From: JABIBT01 sp964481835
GTDB lineage: Archaea; Nanobdellota; Nanobdellia; SCGC-AAA011-G17; PNOQ01
Direction of reading: 5' to 3'
Length of the DNA stretch: 24,794 nt
Assembly: GCA_964481835.1 (NCBI GenBank)
Contig: CAYZTT010000011.1
Location: 1-24,794, forward strand
This document shows positions 1 to 8,493 of this stretch, piece after piece (position 1 is the first letter of the stretch; each line of letters starts with the position of its first letter). Under the pieces are notes generated by a model that was not told the DNA's origin, did no database searches, and saw only the letters and a program-made list of their open reading frames with translations. Position numbers and translations under genes: made by a program.

Positions 1-40
1 GAATTTCTATTTGAAAATTATTCTTTTGAGCCCGCCGAGT

Positions 41-124
41 AATATTGCACATAACGCCTATTTAGCGAAATGTTTGTATAAGAATATTGCTAAATAGAGG
101 TTATAGCGAAATATTTATATATTT
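41..124. repeat. Imperfect tandem repeat (period 41-42 bp) before xerA
   Basis: Two degenerate copies of a roughly 42-bp unit fill the space before the recombinase start. The octamer AATATTGC is at 41-48 and again at 83-90. The block TAGCGAAATRTTTRTATA is at 63-80 and 104-121, matching at 16 of 18 positions. The middle of the unit is poorly conserved. It could be an old duplication of the promoter or a pair of protein binding sites. Confidence 0.55.
58..97 (+). promoter_or_regulatory. Inverted repeat and likely TATA box of xerA
   Basis: CTATTTAGC at 58-66 and GCTAAATAG at 89-97 are perfect 9-base inverted arms separated by 22 bases. The right arm contains CTAAATAG, which lies about 28-35 bases before the ATG at 125 and may serve as the TATA box of a leaderless transcript. 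A protein binding the arms would cover the box, so autoregulation is possible. This is inference. Confidence 0.4.
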
Positions 125-922
125 ATGATAAATAAAAACTCTATGCAAAAAGAGGAATTGTTGAGAAGATTAGAGCAAGAGATAGATTTGAGGAAGTATT
201 CTAAGGAAACAAAAAAGGTTTATACGAGTGAACTCAGAAGATTTTTAGATTCAAAGCAAGTCCCAAGAGGTTATTTATTAAATTTTTCAAATAAAAGTAG
301 GTCCAAAATAAGACATGTTTATTTTGCATTGAAATTCTATTATGAAAATGTTTTAAATAAGGATTTCAAGGAAACATTCCCCCTGGCCAGAAATGAATTG
401 AGGTTGCCGGTTGTTTTAAATAAGAAAGAGGTGTTGGCTATGCTTGACTTAACCAAGAACATTAAACATAAATTGGTTTTGATGTTTTTATACTATTCTG
501 GGATGAGATTAAGTGAAGTAATAAATTTAAAGTGGGATGATCTTGATTTTGAAAGGGATTTGATTCATATAAAGAGTTCTAAGGGGCATAAAGATAGGGT
601 TGTTTTTTTGCATGAAAATCTAAAAAGATCATTAAGGGAGTTTGGAAGGGGAGAATCTAAATACATTTTTATCTCGGAAAGAGGAAATTTGTATGATAAA
701 AGGAGTGTGCAAGCAGTTGTTAATAATGCTTCAAAAAAGGCAAAAATAACAAAAAAAGTTACTCCTCACACATTGAGGCATAGCTTTGCAACCCATTTGT
801 TAGAGGCCGGGGCAGATATTAGATATATTCAAAAATTGCTCGGGCATAAAAATCTGCAAACGACTCAAATATATACCCATGTTGCAAACAAAGATATACA
901 GAAATTGAGAGATTTACTATGA
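125..922 (+). CDS. xerA: XerA-type tyrosine recombinase
   Basis: This is a site-specific tyrosine recombinase of 265 residues, the usual size of archaeal XerA, which resolves chromosome dimers at dif sites. All catalytic residues are visible: R128 in the YYSGMRLSEV segment, K153 in SSKGHKDR, H215 and R218 in HTLRHSFATHLL, H241 in LLGHKNLQTTQIY, and the nucleophile Y250. The N-terminal ~95 residues look like the SAM-like core-binding domain. It is followed 54 bases later by smc on the same strand, which supports a housekeeping role in chromosome segregation. An integrase of a mobile element is the alternative, but no other element genes or att-like repeats flank it. The start at 125 is the first ATG in the frame and sits just after the AT-rich promoter region. 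Confidence 0.9.
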   Translation: MINKNSMQKEELLRRLEQEIDLRKYSKETKKVYTSELRRFLDSKQVPRGYLLNFSNKSRSKIRHVYFALKFYYENVLNKDFKETFPLARNELRLPVVLNKKEVLAMLDLTKNIKHKLVLMFLYYSGMRLSEVINLKWDDLDFERDLIHIKSSKGHKDRVVFLHENLKRSLREFGRGESKYIFISERGNLYDKRSVQAVVNNASKKAKITKKVTPHTLRHSFATHLLEAGADIRYIQKLLGHKNLQTTQIYTHVANKDIQKLRDLL

Positions 923-946
923 TAAGGTTTAAAAAGCTAAGAAAAG

Positions 947-955
947 TATTTAAAT
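947..955 (+). promoter_or_regulatory. TATA box of smc
   Basis: TATTTAAAT is centred about 26 bases before the smc ATG at 977, the spacing expected for a leaderless archaeal mRNA. An SD-like AAAGGTG at 966-972 lies between box and ATG, so reading through from xerA could use it. Confidence 0.6.
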
Positions 956-976
956 CCCATTTGGAAAGGTGTAATA

Positions 977-3900
977 ATGACGATTATCACTAAGTTGACA
1001 GCTTCTGGTTTCAAGTCCTTTGCTAAGAAAACGGACTTGGTTTTTGGAGATAAATTCAATTGTATTCTGGGTCCCAACGGAAGCGGGAAAAGTAATGTTA
1101 TGGATGCCCTTTGTTTTGTCCTTGGGAAGAGCTCTGCAAAGGGCCTAAGGGCGGAGAAAAGTGCTAACTTGGTTTATAATGGGGGGAAGAAAGGAACTCC
1201 CTCCAAAAAGGCAGAAGTTCATATTTATTTTGATAATTCTAAGAGTGAATTTCCATTTAATACTCCGGAAATAAAAGTTTCAAGAGTTTTGAATCAGAAA
1301 GGTATGTCTAAGTACCTGGTTAATGATAAAGTTATAACTCGGCAACAGGTTATTGATTTATTGGGAAAGGTTGGCATTGAGCCGGATGGACACAATATTG
1401 TTTTGCAGGGAGACATTGTGCATTTTATGGAGATGCGGCCAAATGATAGGCGAGAATTGATTGAAGAAGTGGCAGGAATTTCTATTTTTGATGATAAAAA
1501 GAATAAATCTTTGAATGAACTAGAAAAAGTTGAAGGGAAGTTAACAGAGGCGAATGTTTTGTTAGTTGAACGAGAGGCAAATCTAAGGGAATTAAAAAAA
1601 GATAGAGATCAAGCTAAAAAATATGTAGATTTGAAAAACAGAGTCAAGGATTCTAAGGCAACTTACATTCACTTACAATTGAAAGATAGAAAGGAGAGGA
1701 AGGACAAGGTTCAGAGAGTTCATGACGATTATAATAAGAAGATTGATAATAATTTAGCCAAAATAAAGGAGGTTAGAGAGCTTATCCTTTCTAAGCAAGA
1801 GGAAGTAAAGAAGATTAATTATCATTTGGACCAGAAAGGTGAAGGAGAATTAAAGATTTTGCAGATGGAGATTAATTCCCTTAAATCTGGTGTGTTTAAA
1901 CATGAGGCGAGGGTGGAGACAGTTAAAGGGGAATTATTGAAGATAAAGAATAGGAGAAAACAGTTATTGAATGATATTGCTGAGAACGATAAAAAAATTA
2001 ACGGATTAAATAAACAGAAAATCTCGCTAGGAGAACAAAGAAAGAAAAATTTAGATTCTAACAAAAATATTGATAATAAAATCTTAGAGTTCAAGAAAAA
2101 GTATGGCATTGAAGATGTGGGAGATATCAATGTAAAATTAAATGAGTTGGATAAAACTATTGAAGAGAAAGAAGGATTGCTTAGGAGTGCGAATGAAACC
2201 AAGCAAGATATTGTTAGGGAGCTAGATAAGATAAACTTTGGGCTAGAAAATATCCAGAAAGAATTAGATCGGATTGATAAGAATAAAAATGCTGCAAATT
2301 TGAAAGAACTTCGGAAGAAACATGATGTTGTTGAAAAACAATTAAATAAAGTTGTTGGGGAAGATTCTATCTTGGCTGGCAGGGCAGGAGATAGTTGGAG
2401 CAAATTGAATCAATTAGAAGCTGAATTGAGTAAGTTTCGAGCCAGAGAAGTCAGCATCAAAGCAAGTGTTTTGAATGATAAGAGTATTGATAAGGTTAAG
2501 AAATTAAAAGGTGTATTTGGTACTGTTTCTGAATTAGGAGATGTTGATGAGAAATATTCTTTGGCTTTGGAAGTTGCTGCAGGATCTAGAATTAGAAGTG
2601 TTGTTACGCAAGATGATATTATTGCCGGCCATTGTATCAAAGAGTTAAAGGGCAGTAGGCTTGGAGTTGCTACTTTTCTGCCATTGAATAAGATAAAGGC
2701 AAGAAAGAAGGAAGATGTTTCTGCTTTGGCTAAGAAGAATGGTGTTCAGGGTTTAGCGATTGACCTTGTTAGTTTTGACCGCAAATATTCTAATGTCTTT
2801 GATTATGTTTTTGGAAGTACTTTGGTTGTCGATAATATTGAAACTGCAAGGAAATTAGGAATTGGAAAAATTAGAATGGTTACTCTTGAGGGGGATTTGG
2901 TTGAGTCCTCTGGTGCAATGATTGGGGGTTTCAGAGGCAAAGGGGGCGCAGGTTTTAATCAAAAACAAGTTGGAGAGAAGGTTTCTGCTTTGGAAAGCGA
3001 TCTAAGTAAGCTAAATAGTGAGTTGCAGGAAGATATGGCAAGAAGAAGTGATATTGATCATGAAATTGAATCTTTAAGAAATAAAAAGGCGGAATTATAT
3101 GGGGACATTGTAAAGATTGAGAAATCATTGGGCATCGGATCTTCTGGAGAATTATTGAAAAATAAGAAAGAGTTAGATAAATCTAAAATTGAATTTGAGA
3201 AAGAACTTAGTGATGTAAATAAGGATGTTTCTAAGTTTGAATATGAAATTGATAATGTTAAGAAAGAGAAAAACAATATTAAGGATAAACTAATTAGTAA
3301 TCCAGAAATAAAAGGAAATTTAAGCGATTTAGAGGGTAAGAAGGAACTGCTAAGAGAAGAGTTGATGAAGGGAGATTCTAGTTTAAGTATTTTGAATAAC
3401 CAACTAAATATGTATAGTTCTGAAGTAAACAAAGTTCGAGAGATCCTTAATGGCCATGAAAAAGAAGAGGAAGACTTCAAACGAGAGTGGAAGGATCTAG
3501 ATGAAGTTATTAAAAGTAAGAAGGCAACCTTGAAAGCGAAGGAAATAAAGGAACGAGAATTTTATGGGAAGAATAAGGAGTTAGCGGCCAAGAGAAATAA
3601 GATTATGGAATTAATGAGGAATAAAGAGGAATTAATACAAAAGGAAGAAGAGAAAATCCATGGTGTCCGAGATAGGATGAATGAGGTTTCTATTCGCTTG
3701 GCAAAAGTTATTGGCGAGATCGAAGCTCTTGAAATGGAATTTGAAGAGTATAAGGATGGGACAATTCGAAGGGGAATTGGAGTTGATGTACTCAAGAAAG
3801 AGATCTCTGATTTTGAAAAGATGATGAATAACATTGGGAATATTAATATGAGGGCCTTGGAAGTTTATGATGAGGTCTATAAACAATATGAGGTATTACT

Positions 3901-4420
3901 TGAGAAAACAAATAAACTGAAATCGGAGAAAGATGATGTACTAATATTGATAGGGGAGATTGAGGAGAAAAAAGCGGGTGTATTTATGAAAACTTTTAAT
4001 CACCTGCATGCTAAATTTAAAGAAATATTTAATAGTATCTCTACAAAGGGGGAGGCTTCATTGACCCTAGAGAATGAAGAGAAGCCGTTGGATGGAGGAG
4101 TCGATATTAATGTTAAGATCTCTGGGAATAAGAAATTAGATATCCGAAGTTTGAGTGGTGGTGAGAAAACTATGGCTGCCTTAGCTTTCATTTTTGCTAT
4201 CCAGGACTATAACCCTGCTTCGTTTTATCTATTGGATGAGGTTGATGCTGCGCTGGATAAACATAATTCTGAGAAGCTATCTAGATTGATTCATGAGTAT
4301 GCAGGAAAGGCCCAGTACATTGTAATTAGTCATAATGACTCTATTATTACTGAGGCACATCAGATTTATGGAGTTAGTATGAATGAAGGAATTTCTAAGA
4401 TAACTAGTTTGAGATTATGA
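977..4420 (+). CDS. smc: Chromosome segregation SMC ATPase
   Basis: This structural maintenance of chromosomes protein has 1147 residues, normal for the family. It dimerises through a hinge and organises and segregates DNA using an ABC-type ATPase head. Residues 32-39 are the Walker A GPNGSGKS. Residues ~170-500 and ~670-1000 are long charged coiled coils. The hinge lies at about 505-660, with conserved glycines in GAMIGGFRGKGG near its end. The C-terminal half-head has the ABC signature LSGGEKTM near 1059 and Walker B FYLLDEVDAALD near 1084, and the D-loop follows directly. The gene follows xerA on the same strand. No scpA or scpB homologue lies within the window. Its last six bases overlap the end of a convergent small gene. 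Confidence 0.97.
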   Translation: MTIITKLTASGFKSFAKKTDLVFGDKFNCILGPNGSGKSNVMDALCFVLGKSSAKGLRAEKSANLVYNGGKKGTPSKKAEVHIYFDNSKSEFPFNTPEIKVSRVLNQKGMSKYLVNDKVITRQQVIDLLGKVGIEPDGHNIVLQGDIVHFMEMRPNDRRELIEEVAGISIFDDKKNKSLNELEKVEGKLTEANVLLVEREANLRELKKDRDQAKKYVDLKNRVKDSKATYIHLQLKDRKERKDKVQRVHDDYNKKIDNNLAKIKEVRELILSKQEEVKKINYHLDQKGEGELKILQMEINSLKSGVFKHEARVETVKGELLKIKNRRKQLLNDIAENDKKINGLNKQKISLGEQRKKNLDSNKNIDNKILEFKKKYGIEDVGDINVKLNELDKTIEEKEGLLRSANETKQDIVRELDKINFGLENIQKELDRIDKNKNAANLKELRKKHDVVEKQLNKVVGEDSILAGRAGDSWSKLNQLEAELSKFRAREVSIKASVLNDKSIDKVKKLKGVFGTVSELGDVDEKYSLALEVAAGSRIRSVVTQDDIIAGHCIKELKGSRLGVATFLPLNKIKARKKEDVSALAKKNGVQGLAIDLVSFDRKYSNVFDYVFGSTLVVDNIETARKLGIGKIRMVTLEGDLVESSGAMIGGFRGKGGAGFNQKQVGEKVSALESDLSKLNSELQEDMARRSDIDHEIESLRNKKAELYGDIVKIEKSLGIGSSGELLKNKKELDKSKIEFEKELSDVNKDVSKFEYEIDNVKKEKNNIKDKLISNPEIKGNLSDLEGKKELLREELMKGDSSLSILNNQLNMYSSEVNKVREILNGHEKEEEDFKREWKDLDEVIKSKKATLKAKEIKEREFYGKNKELAAKRNKIMELMRNKEELIQKEEEKIHGVRDRMNEVSIRLAKVIGEIEALEMEFEEYKDGTIRRGIGVDVLKKEISDFEKMMNNIGNINMRALEVYDEVYKQYEVLLEKTNKLKSEKDDVLILIGEIEEKKAGVFMKTFNHLHAKFKEIFNSISTKGEASLTLENEEKPLDGGVDINVKISGNKKLDIRSLSGGEKTMAALAFIFAIQDYNPASFYLLDEVDAALDKHNSEKLSRLIHEYAGKAQYIVISHNDSIITEAHQIYGVSMNEGISKITSLRL

Positions 4421-4663
4421 TTTCCTTTCCTGTATTGTTAAATAGATGTATAGAACTATTAATGCGATTGCGAGTACTTCTAAGAAGATATTGACATTAT
4501 TTTGTATTGGCGCCTTTGGGTATTGGTATTTACATTGATTTTCTTCTAGACAATCTTCTCCCGTGCAGCAGGTTTCTCCAATTGGAACAAATCCCGTTAA
4601 TGATATCCCCACTAAATAAACTAATAGAAGAATTATTAGTGCCAAGATTAATGATCGTCTCAT
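4415..4663 (-). CDS. Small two-TM protein with Cys-rich outer loop
   Basis: This is an unrecognised 82-residue membrane protein. It has an N-terminal hydrophobic helix after MRRS, a short polar loop with four cysteines (CCTGEDC, then NQC), and a second hydrophobic helix ending in a basic tail. The positive-inside rule puts both ends in the cytoplasm and the Cys loop outside. A longer frame begins at 4729, but the ATG at 4663 sits 27 bases after a good TATA box, so I chose that start. The upstream extension would run through the promoter itself. The layout resembles the small protein at 10172-10441 (two helices, four Cys in the loop), though real homology is not shown. The stop overlaps the smc stop by six bases, tail to tail. 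Confidence 0.7.
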   Translation of the reverse strand: MRRSLILALIILLLVYLVGISLTGFVPIGETCCTGEDCLEENQCKYQYPKAPIQNNVNIFLEVLAIALIVLYIYLTIQERKS

Positions 4664-4683
4664 AGTTTTCTTTAATTGGTCTA

Positions 4684-4697
4684 GATATAAAAATTTA
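4684..4697 (-). promoter_or_regulatory. TATA box for the 4663 small gene
   Basis: On the minus strand TAAATTTTTATATC is centred about 27 bases before the ATG at 4663. This gives a leaderless start and decides against the longer 4729 start. Confidence 0.6.
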
Positions 4698-4728
4698 TGT
4701 TTTCCCTTGTTACTACCAAATAAGAACA

Positions 4729-4736
4729 TTTATAAG
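4729..4736 (+). promoter_or_regulatory. TATA box of the PHP gene
   Basis: TTTATAAG is centred about 26 bases before the ATG at 4758. It forms a compact divergent promoter with the 4684-4697 box. Confidence 0.65.
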
Positions 4737-4757
4737 ACGTTTATTTTTTCCTTTTTT

Positions 4758-5648
4758 ATGGTAAAACTTAAAGTTGATATGCATGTGCATAGTGATATCA
4801 CGCAGGAACCCTACCTAAGGCGGTGCACTCCAAGAAGGATTATCCAAGGTGCATTTGATAAGGGGATTGATGTTCTTACAGTTACTGATTTAGATATTGA
4901 TGGATTTTTGGATGGAATTTCTTTTAATCCGGAATATTGCCTTCCTCCCGGAGTTGATGTCTGGGGGCACACAGAAGATGATGGCTACCTCTATCTGGAG
5001 CGAAGAGGTAGGGGCCTGCTGCTCTTTAGAGGGATGGAATGGGCCAATCCAGATAGCACATCTCACTTACTATCTGTGGGGCATCAGATGCCGATAAGAT
5101 TTGACTTTACAAGAAATTATACTCTGGCTGAAAGAATCCACATAATAAAAGATCATGGGGGATTGGCAGGGGCAGCACATCCATTTAATACAGAGTATAA
5201 TGGCATGGGGTATGACTTACTTACAAATAACGCAGACCTCTTAGATTTTATGGAGGTTTTTAATCCTTTGAATGTTCGTAATCCTAAATATGATTCTCGT
5301 GCCCTTGGCGCCTCGAGGAGATTAGATCTTCCTGGATTGGCAAATTCTGATGCACATGATCCCAGGCATATTGGAATGGCACACACCGTTCTTGATGTGG
5401 ATTTAGAGGGCATATCTATGCAATCGGCTCAGGCAAGAGAGAGAATTCTAGAAGCCATTCTTAAAGGCGATAGGGAGTTTGTAGGAAAGTATATCTCTAT
5501 GTTTGACATGGGCAGAATTTTTATTTTAAATAGAATCATCGGGGGCACTCCAATAATCAATGGGAAAACTTTTGCGGACTGGGAAGAGGTGGGAAGAGGT
5601 TTTGGATTAATTAGGGATTATTTAATAGGGAAAAATAAAAAGAAATAA
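4758..5648 (+). CDS. PHP-domain metal-dependent phosphoesterase
   Basis: This 296-residue protein belongs to the PHP (polymerase and histidinol phosphatase) superfamily of metal-dependent phosphoesterases. Metal-binding motifs are visible: H9-x-H11 in DMHVHSD, H133 and H141 in the HGGLAGAAHPFN segment, and D198-x-H200 in ANSDAHD. A VTDLDIDG stretch stands where many members have TDHD, so the second motif is altered (Leu for His). The substrate cannot be told; relatives act on phosphate esters or nucleoside bisphosphates. The frame extends back to 4707, but the ATG at 4758 starts directly with the first beta strand (KLKVDMHVH) and has a TATA box at the leaderless distance. It is encoded alone and its stop abuts the stop of the convergent 907-aa surface gene with no bases between. 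Confidence 0.85.
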   Translation: MVKLKVDMHVHSDITQEPYLRRCTPRRIIQGAFDKGIDVLTVTDLDIDGFLDGISFNPEYCLPPGVDVWGHTEDDGYLYLERRGRGLLLFRGMEWANPDSTSHLLSVGHQMPIRFDFTRNYTLAERIHIIKDHGGLAGAAHPFNTEYNGMGYDLLTNNADLLDFMEVFNPLNVRNPKYDSRALGASRRLDLPGLANSDAHDPRHIGMAHTVLDVDLEGISMQSAQARERILEAILKGDREFVGKYISMFDMGRIFILNRIIGGTPIINGKTFADWEEVGRGFGLIRDYLIGKNKKK

Positions 5649-8372
5649 TTATTTGTCGTCTTCATCATCAAACTCAATGATGAAATCTTCTTTGTCGGAT
5701 TCTTCGTCTAAGCCTTTGATCTCGATTTGATCTTCTGTATCCTCTGTCACTTCTTTCTTCTTTGTGGCTTTCTTTGCAGGCTTCTTTGCCTCTTTCTTCT
5801 CTGTTTTCTTTTCTACTTTTTTCTCTTCTTTCTTCTTAGGCTCTTCTTTTTTCTCTACCTTTATGTCTTCTCCAAGAACGGGAGTTTCTTCTTCCTCGAT
5901 TTCTTCTTCAAAGAAAGAAACAACTTTCTTGTTTAACCCTGTTTTGAAGAATAGGTAGATTATCAATATCAGCACTATAATTCCCAATATGTGGTATTTA
6001 TAGTCCAGTATTGAAGACCCTGCGCCGGTGAAGATAGACCCTAGGGATGAGAAGAATGATCCAAAGAATGATTCTCCTGTTCCTTCTTCTGCCGTATCAT
6101 CTGGGATATCGGACGTTGCATCTCCAGTTATTTCGGTTTCTATCTGTCCTGCACCTTCAGGAACTTCCTCGTTGATTTCTTCATAGGTAATGTCTGCTTG
6201 ATCGCCTACAAATCCTGTGAAAATTATCTTCATATCATAGTATCCATCGTTATCTAAATCTACTTTCTTTACATCCCCTATGCCCATGTTTACTACAACT
6301 GGGTCAGATGTGATGGTTATCAAGATGTTTGAATCTGTAGCCTCAGTCAATTCTATTGTGTGTGCTTCTTCACCAAGTGTGAAATCCTTTGTTTCTCCCC
6401 TTGATAACAATAGGTTGAATATATCCCCGGAAGGAGCAGGTGTCTCTTCAGGCTCTTCTGTTTCATTTACTTCTGGTTCTTCAGTTTCATTGATTTCTAT
6501 TGTTTCGTTATCTTCAGGAGTTTCATTGATTTCCACTTCTGTCCCATTATCATCTGTTGTCTCTGTATCATTGATTAGATCATCAACAACACTATCATCT
6601 ATTACATCTTCAACCTGATCGTCCTCTGGAGTTTCTGCAGGCGAAAATAGATTCTTGAAGAATCCTATGATTCTATCAAAGAATGATGTGCCTTCTTCCG
6701 GAGACTCTTCTGGAGGAACAAATCCTGAGTCTGTAACGGTTATATCTACTTTCTCTGATGCAAGTATCCCTGAATCTCCAAGGCTTGCAGAGATTGTTGT
6801 AGAGTATTCTCCGTTGCTTATCTGTCCAGATGGTGCGATGTATAGATATACAATTTCAGATTTTCCTGAATCAATCGTTACAACTGAAGGATTTAGGTAT
6901 ACGAAATTGGATGCCGTACCTGCCAGAGATAAGTCATAGGTTGTTGTGTATGTTCCTTTGTTTTCAATTACGACAGGGACTGTTGCAGAGGAGTCATAAT
7001 ATACCTCTATACCCTTATCCTCTATGTTGATTAGTGCTTGGTAGCATTCATCCCGTGTTACAGTAGTTACCTCAATCTTATCTGAACTTGCTACCTTGTT
7101 TGAATCTTTTGCAGTAGCCTGTACATTTATTAGATAGGTTGCTTCTAGTGTGTCAAATGGAGGGTTAATTGTTAATGTTAATTGTTGCTCTTCTCCGACA
7201 GCCAAAGAGGCAGATGCCATATCTAATGTTGCCCAATCTGGACCTTCTATATCAAAGTAGTATTCTTTTGTAAATTCTCCTACATTCCTTACGTTTACGA
7301 AGTAAGTATTTTCTAGAGAATTACATATCTTATCCACTGATTTTTCTACATTTAGTGCTACACCGTGGCATTTCTTTATGTTTACATTAAAGAAATTGTA
7401 GGCAGTTACTTCCCCTTTTTCTGGAGTTGCAGCAAATTCTAATTCAAATGACCCCTCTACACCATAATCTGGGTTTAAGATTAGGTTAACTCTTTCTTGT
7501 GTGTTTGGATTCAGGGTTATTGAATTTTTATCTATGTTTGCCCAAACTGGTCCATCCAGTGCTAAATTGTATTTGTTTTGCGTGGATCCCGAATTTGAAA
7601 TTGTTATTGGAATCGTCTCAACTGTGTGTTCGCATATATTAACTAGGTCTTCTTGTGTAGAGATTGTAAAATCATAGCAAGGATCAACTACAAGTGTTGA
7701 TGTGGCTGTCTGTACAGTTCCTGAATTTAGGGATGTTGCTTTTAGAGTGAAGTCATATTCCCCTAGGTCTGTTCCTAGTGAGGTTGCATAACCAAAGATT
7801 GAATCTGTGTCACCAGGTGCTACAGTTATTAAATCGGTGCTCAGTATCACATTGGAGGCATATTCTCCCTCCATAGCTAATGAATAGGATTCTGTGTATT
7901 CCCCATTATTTGTTATTGTAAATTCAAATCTTTCTGACTCTGCAGGGCAAATATGTTTTTCTTGCTCTAATGCAGATAGAATGAATGCATAACAGTCTCT
8001 TACTAAAATATCGTGCTCTATTTCTTGTGTTTCACCATTTGCATTAGCAGAGATCTTTAATGAGTAGGTTCCAGGAGTAGTAGTGGATCTCGGTGTAACA
8101 TAGGTGTATATTGTTTTTGACTGGCCAGGATACAATGTTGTTCCTTGTGGCACAGTTGTTGAAAAACTAGAAGCTGAACCGGATGAAGATATTGTTAGTG
8201 ATAGGAAATCGTCTCCATCATTCCTGATTACCTCTGTGTAGATGCCGGTTGCTCCGGGGCATAGGTCTCCGGGTTCTGTGTCTGAAAACAGTGTAAAGCC
8301 TTGTGCCAATGCTGCGATTGGCATCATTAATACTATCAAAAATAAAACTAAGATTTTTTTATTACTACTCAT
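5649..8372 (-). CDS. Large anchored surface protein with five Ig-like repeats
   Basis: This 907-residue secreted, membrane-anchored protein has a signal peptide at residues 1-23 (cut after ALA). Five tandem units of about 100 residues follow to about residue 550. They are beta-sandwich repeats of the CARDB/NEW3 kind, with phrases such as FTITNNGEYTESYSL and VIENKGTYTTTYDL. Units 1-4 each begin with ICP/LCP-like and end with a C-Y/H step, giving a Cys pair per unit; unit 5 has no Cys. An acidic Thr/Asn/Glu linker with several N-x-T sequons follows, then a small domain containing DLDNDGYYD (a Ca-binding-like loop). One TM helix lies at ~792-812, followed by a ~94-residue Lys/Glu cytoplasmic tail. 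It is likely an envelope or S-layer-associated protein; a ligand cannot be inferred. Confidence 0.85.
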   Translation of the reverse strand: MSSNKKILVLFLIVLMMPIAALAQGFTLFSDTEPGDLCPGATGIYTEVIRNDGDDFLSLTISSSGSASSFSTTVPQGTTLYPGQSKTIYTYVTPRSTTTPGTYSLKISANANGETQEIEHDILVRDCYAFILSALEQEKHICPAESERFEFTITNNGEYTESYSLAMEGEYASNVILSTDLITVAPGDTDSIFGYATSLGTDLGEYDFTLKATSLNSGTVQTATSTLVVDPCYDFTISTQEDLVNICEHTVETIPITISNSGSTQNKYNLALDGPVWANIDKNSITLNPNTQERVNLILNPDYGVEGSFELEFAATPEKGEVTAYNFFNVNIKKCHGVALNVEKSVDKICNSLENTYFVNVRNVGEFTKEYYFDIEGPDWATLDMASASLAVGEEQQLTLTINPPFDTLEATYLINVQATAKDSNKVASSDKIEVTTVTRDECYQALINIEDKGIEVYYDSSATVPVVIENKGTYTTTYDLSLAGTASNFVYLNPSVVTIDSGKSEIVYLYIAPSGQISNGEYSTTISASLGDSGILASEKVDITVTDSGFVPPEESPEEGTSFFDRIIGFFKNLFSPAETPEDDQVEDVIDDSVVDDLINDTETTDDNGTEVEINETPEDNETIEINETEEPEVNETEEPEETPAPSGDIFNLLLSRGETKDFTLGEEAHTIELTEATDSNILITITSDPVVVNMGIGDVKKVDLDNDGYYDMKIIFTGFVGDQADITYEEINEEVPEGAGQIETEITGDATSDIPDDTAEEGTGESFFGSFFSSLGSIFTGAGSSILDYKYHILGIIVLILIIYLFFKTGLNKKVVSFFEEEIEEEETPVLGEDIKVEKKEEPKKKEEKKVEKKTEKKEAKKPAKKATKKKEVTEDTEDQIEIKGLDEESDKEDFIIEFDDEDDK

Positions 8373-8379
8373 TGTAGGA

Positions 8380-8424
8380 ACCTCCTTTTGTTACTTAGGT
8401 GGAATACATGGTTTGCTTATAAAT
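8380..8424 (-). promoter_or_regulatory. TATA box and strong SD of the 907-aa surface gene
   Basis: On the minus strand ATTTATAAGC at 8415-8424 places transcription start near 8393. The leader then holds AAAGGAGGTTCC with the GGAGGT core at 8380-8385, seven bases before the ATG at 8372. This is a leadered gene with a strong ribosome site. Confidence 0.7.
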
Positions 8425-8493
8425 AAAATTGTAATAGAATTATTGTAATATAGTAGATGTTTTTTATAAATAGTTTTTAAAGAATTTATAAAG

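Noticed and set aside
58..97. dif-like recombination site for XerA
   Set aside because: The inverted arms are 9 bases with a 22-base gap; a dif site has ~11-base arms with a ~6-base centre. No match to the archaeal dif layout.
4707..4757. Longer N-terminus for the PHP protein
   Set aside because: The added residues run through the TATA box at 4729-4736 and do not belong to the PHP fold; the ATG at 4758 has the leaderless spacing.
5727..6939. Several open frames on the plus strand opposite the surface gene
   Set aside because: They are low-complexity Phe/Leu/Ser-rich shadows of the Lys/Glu- and Thr-rich minus-strand gene.
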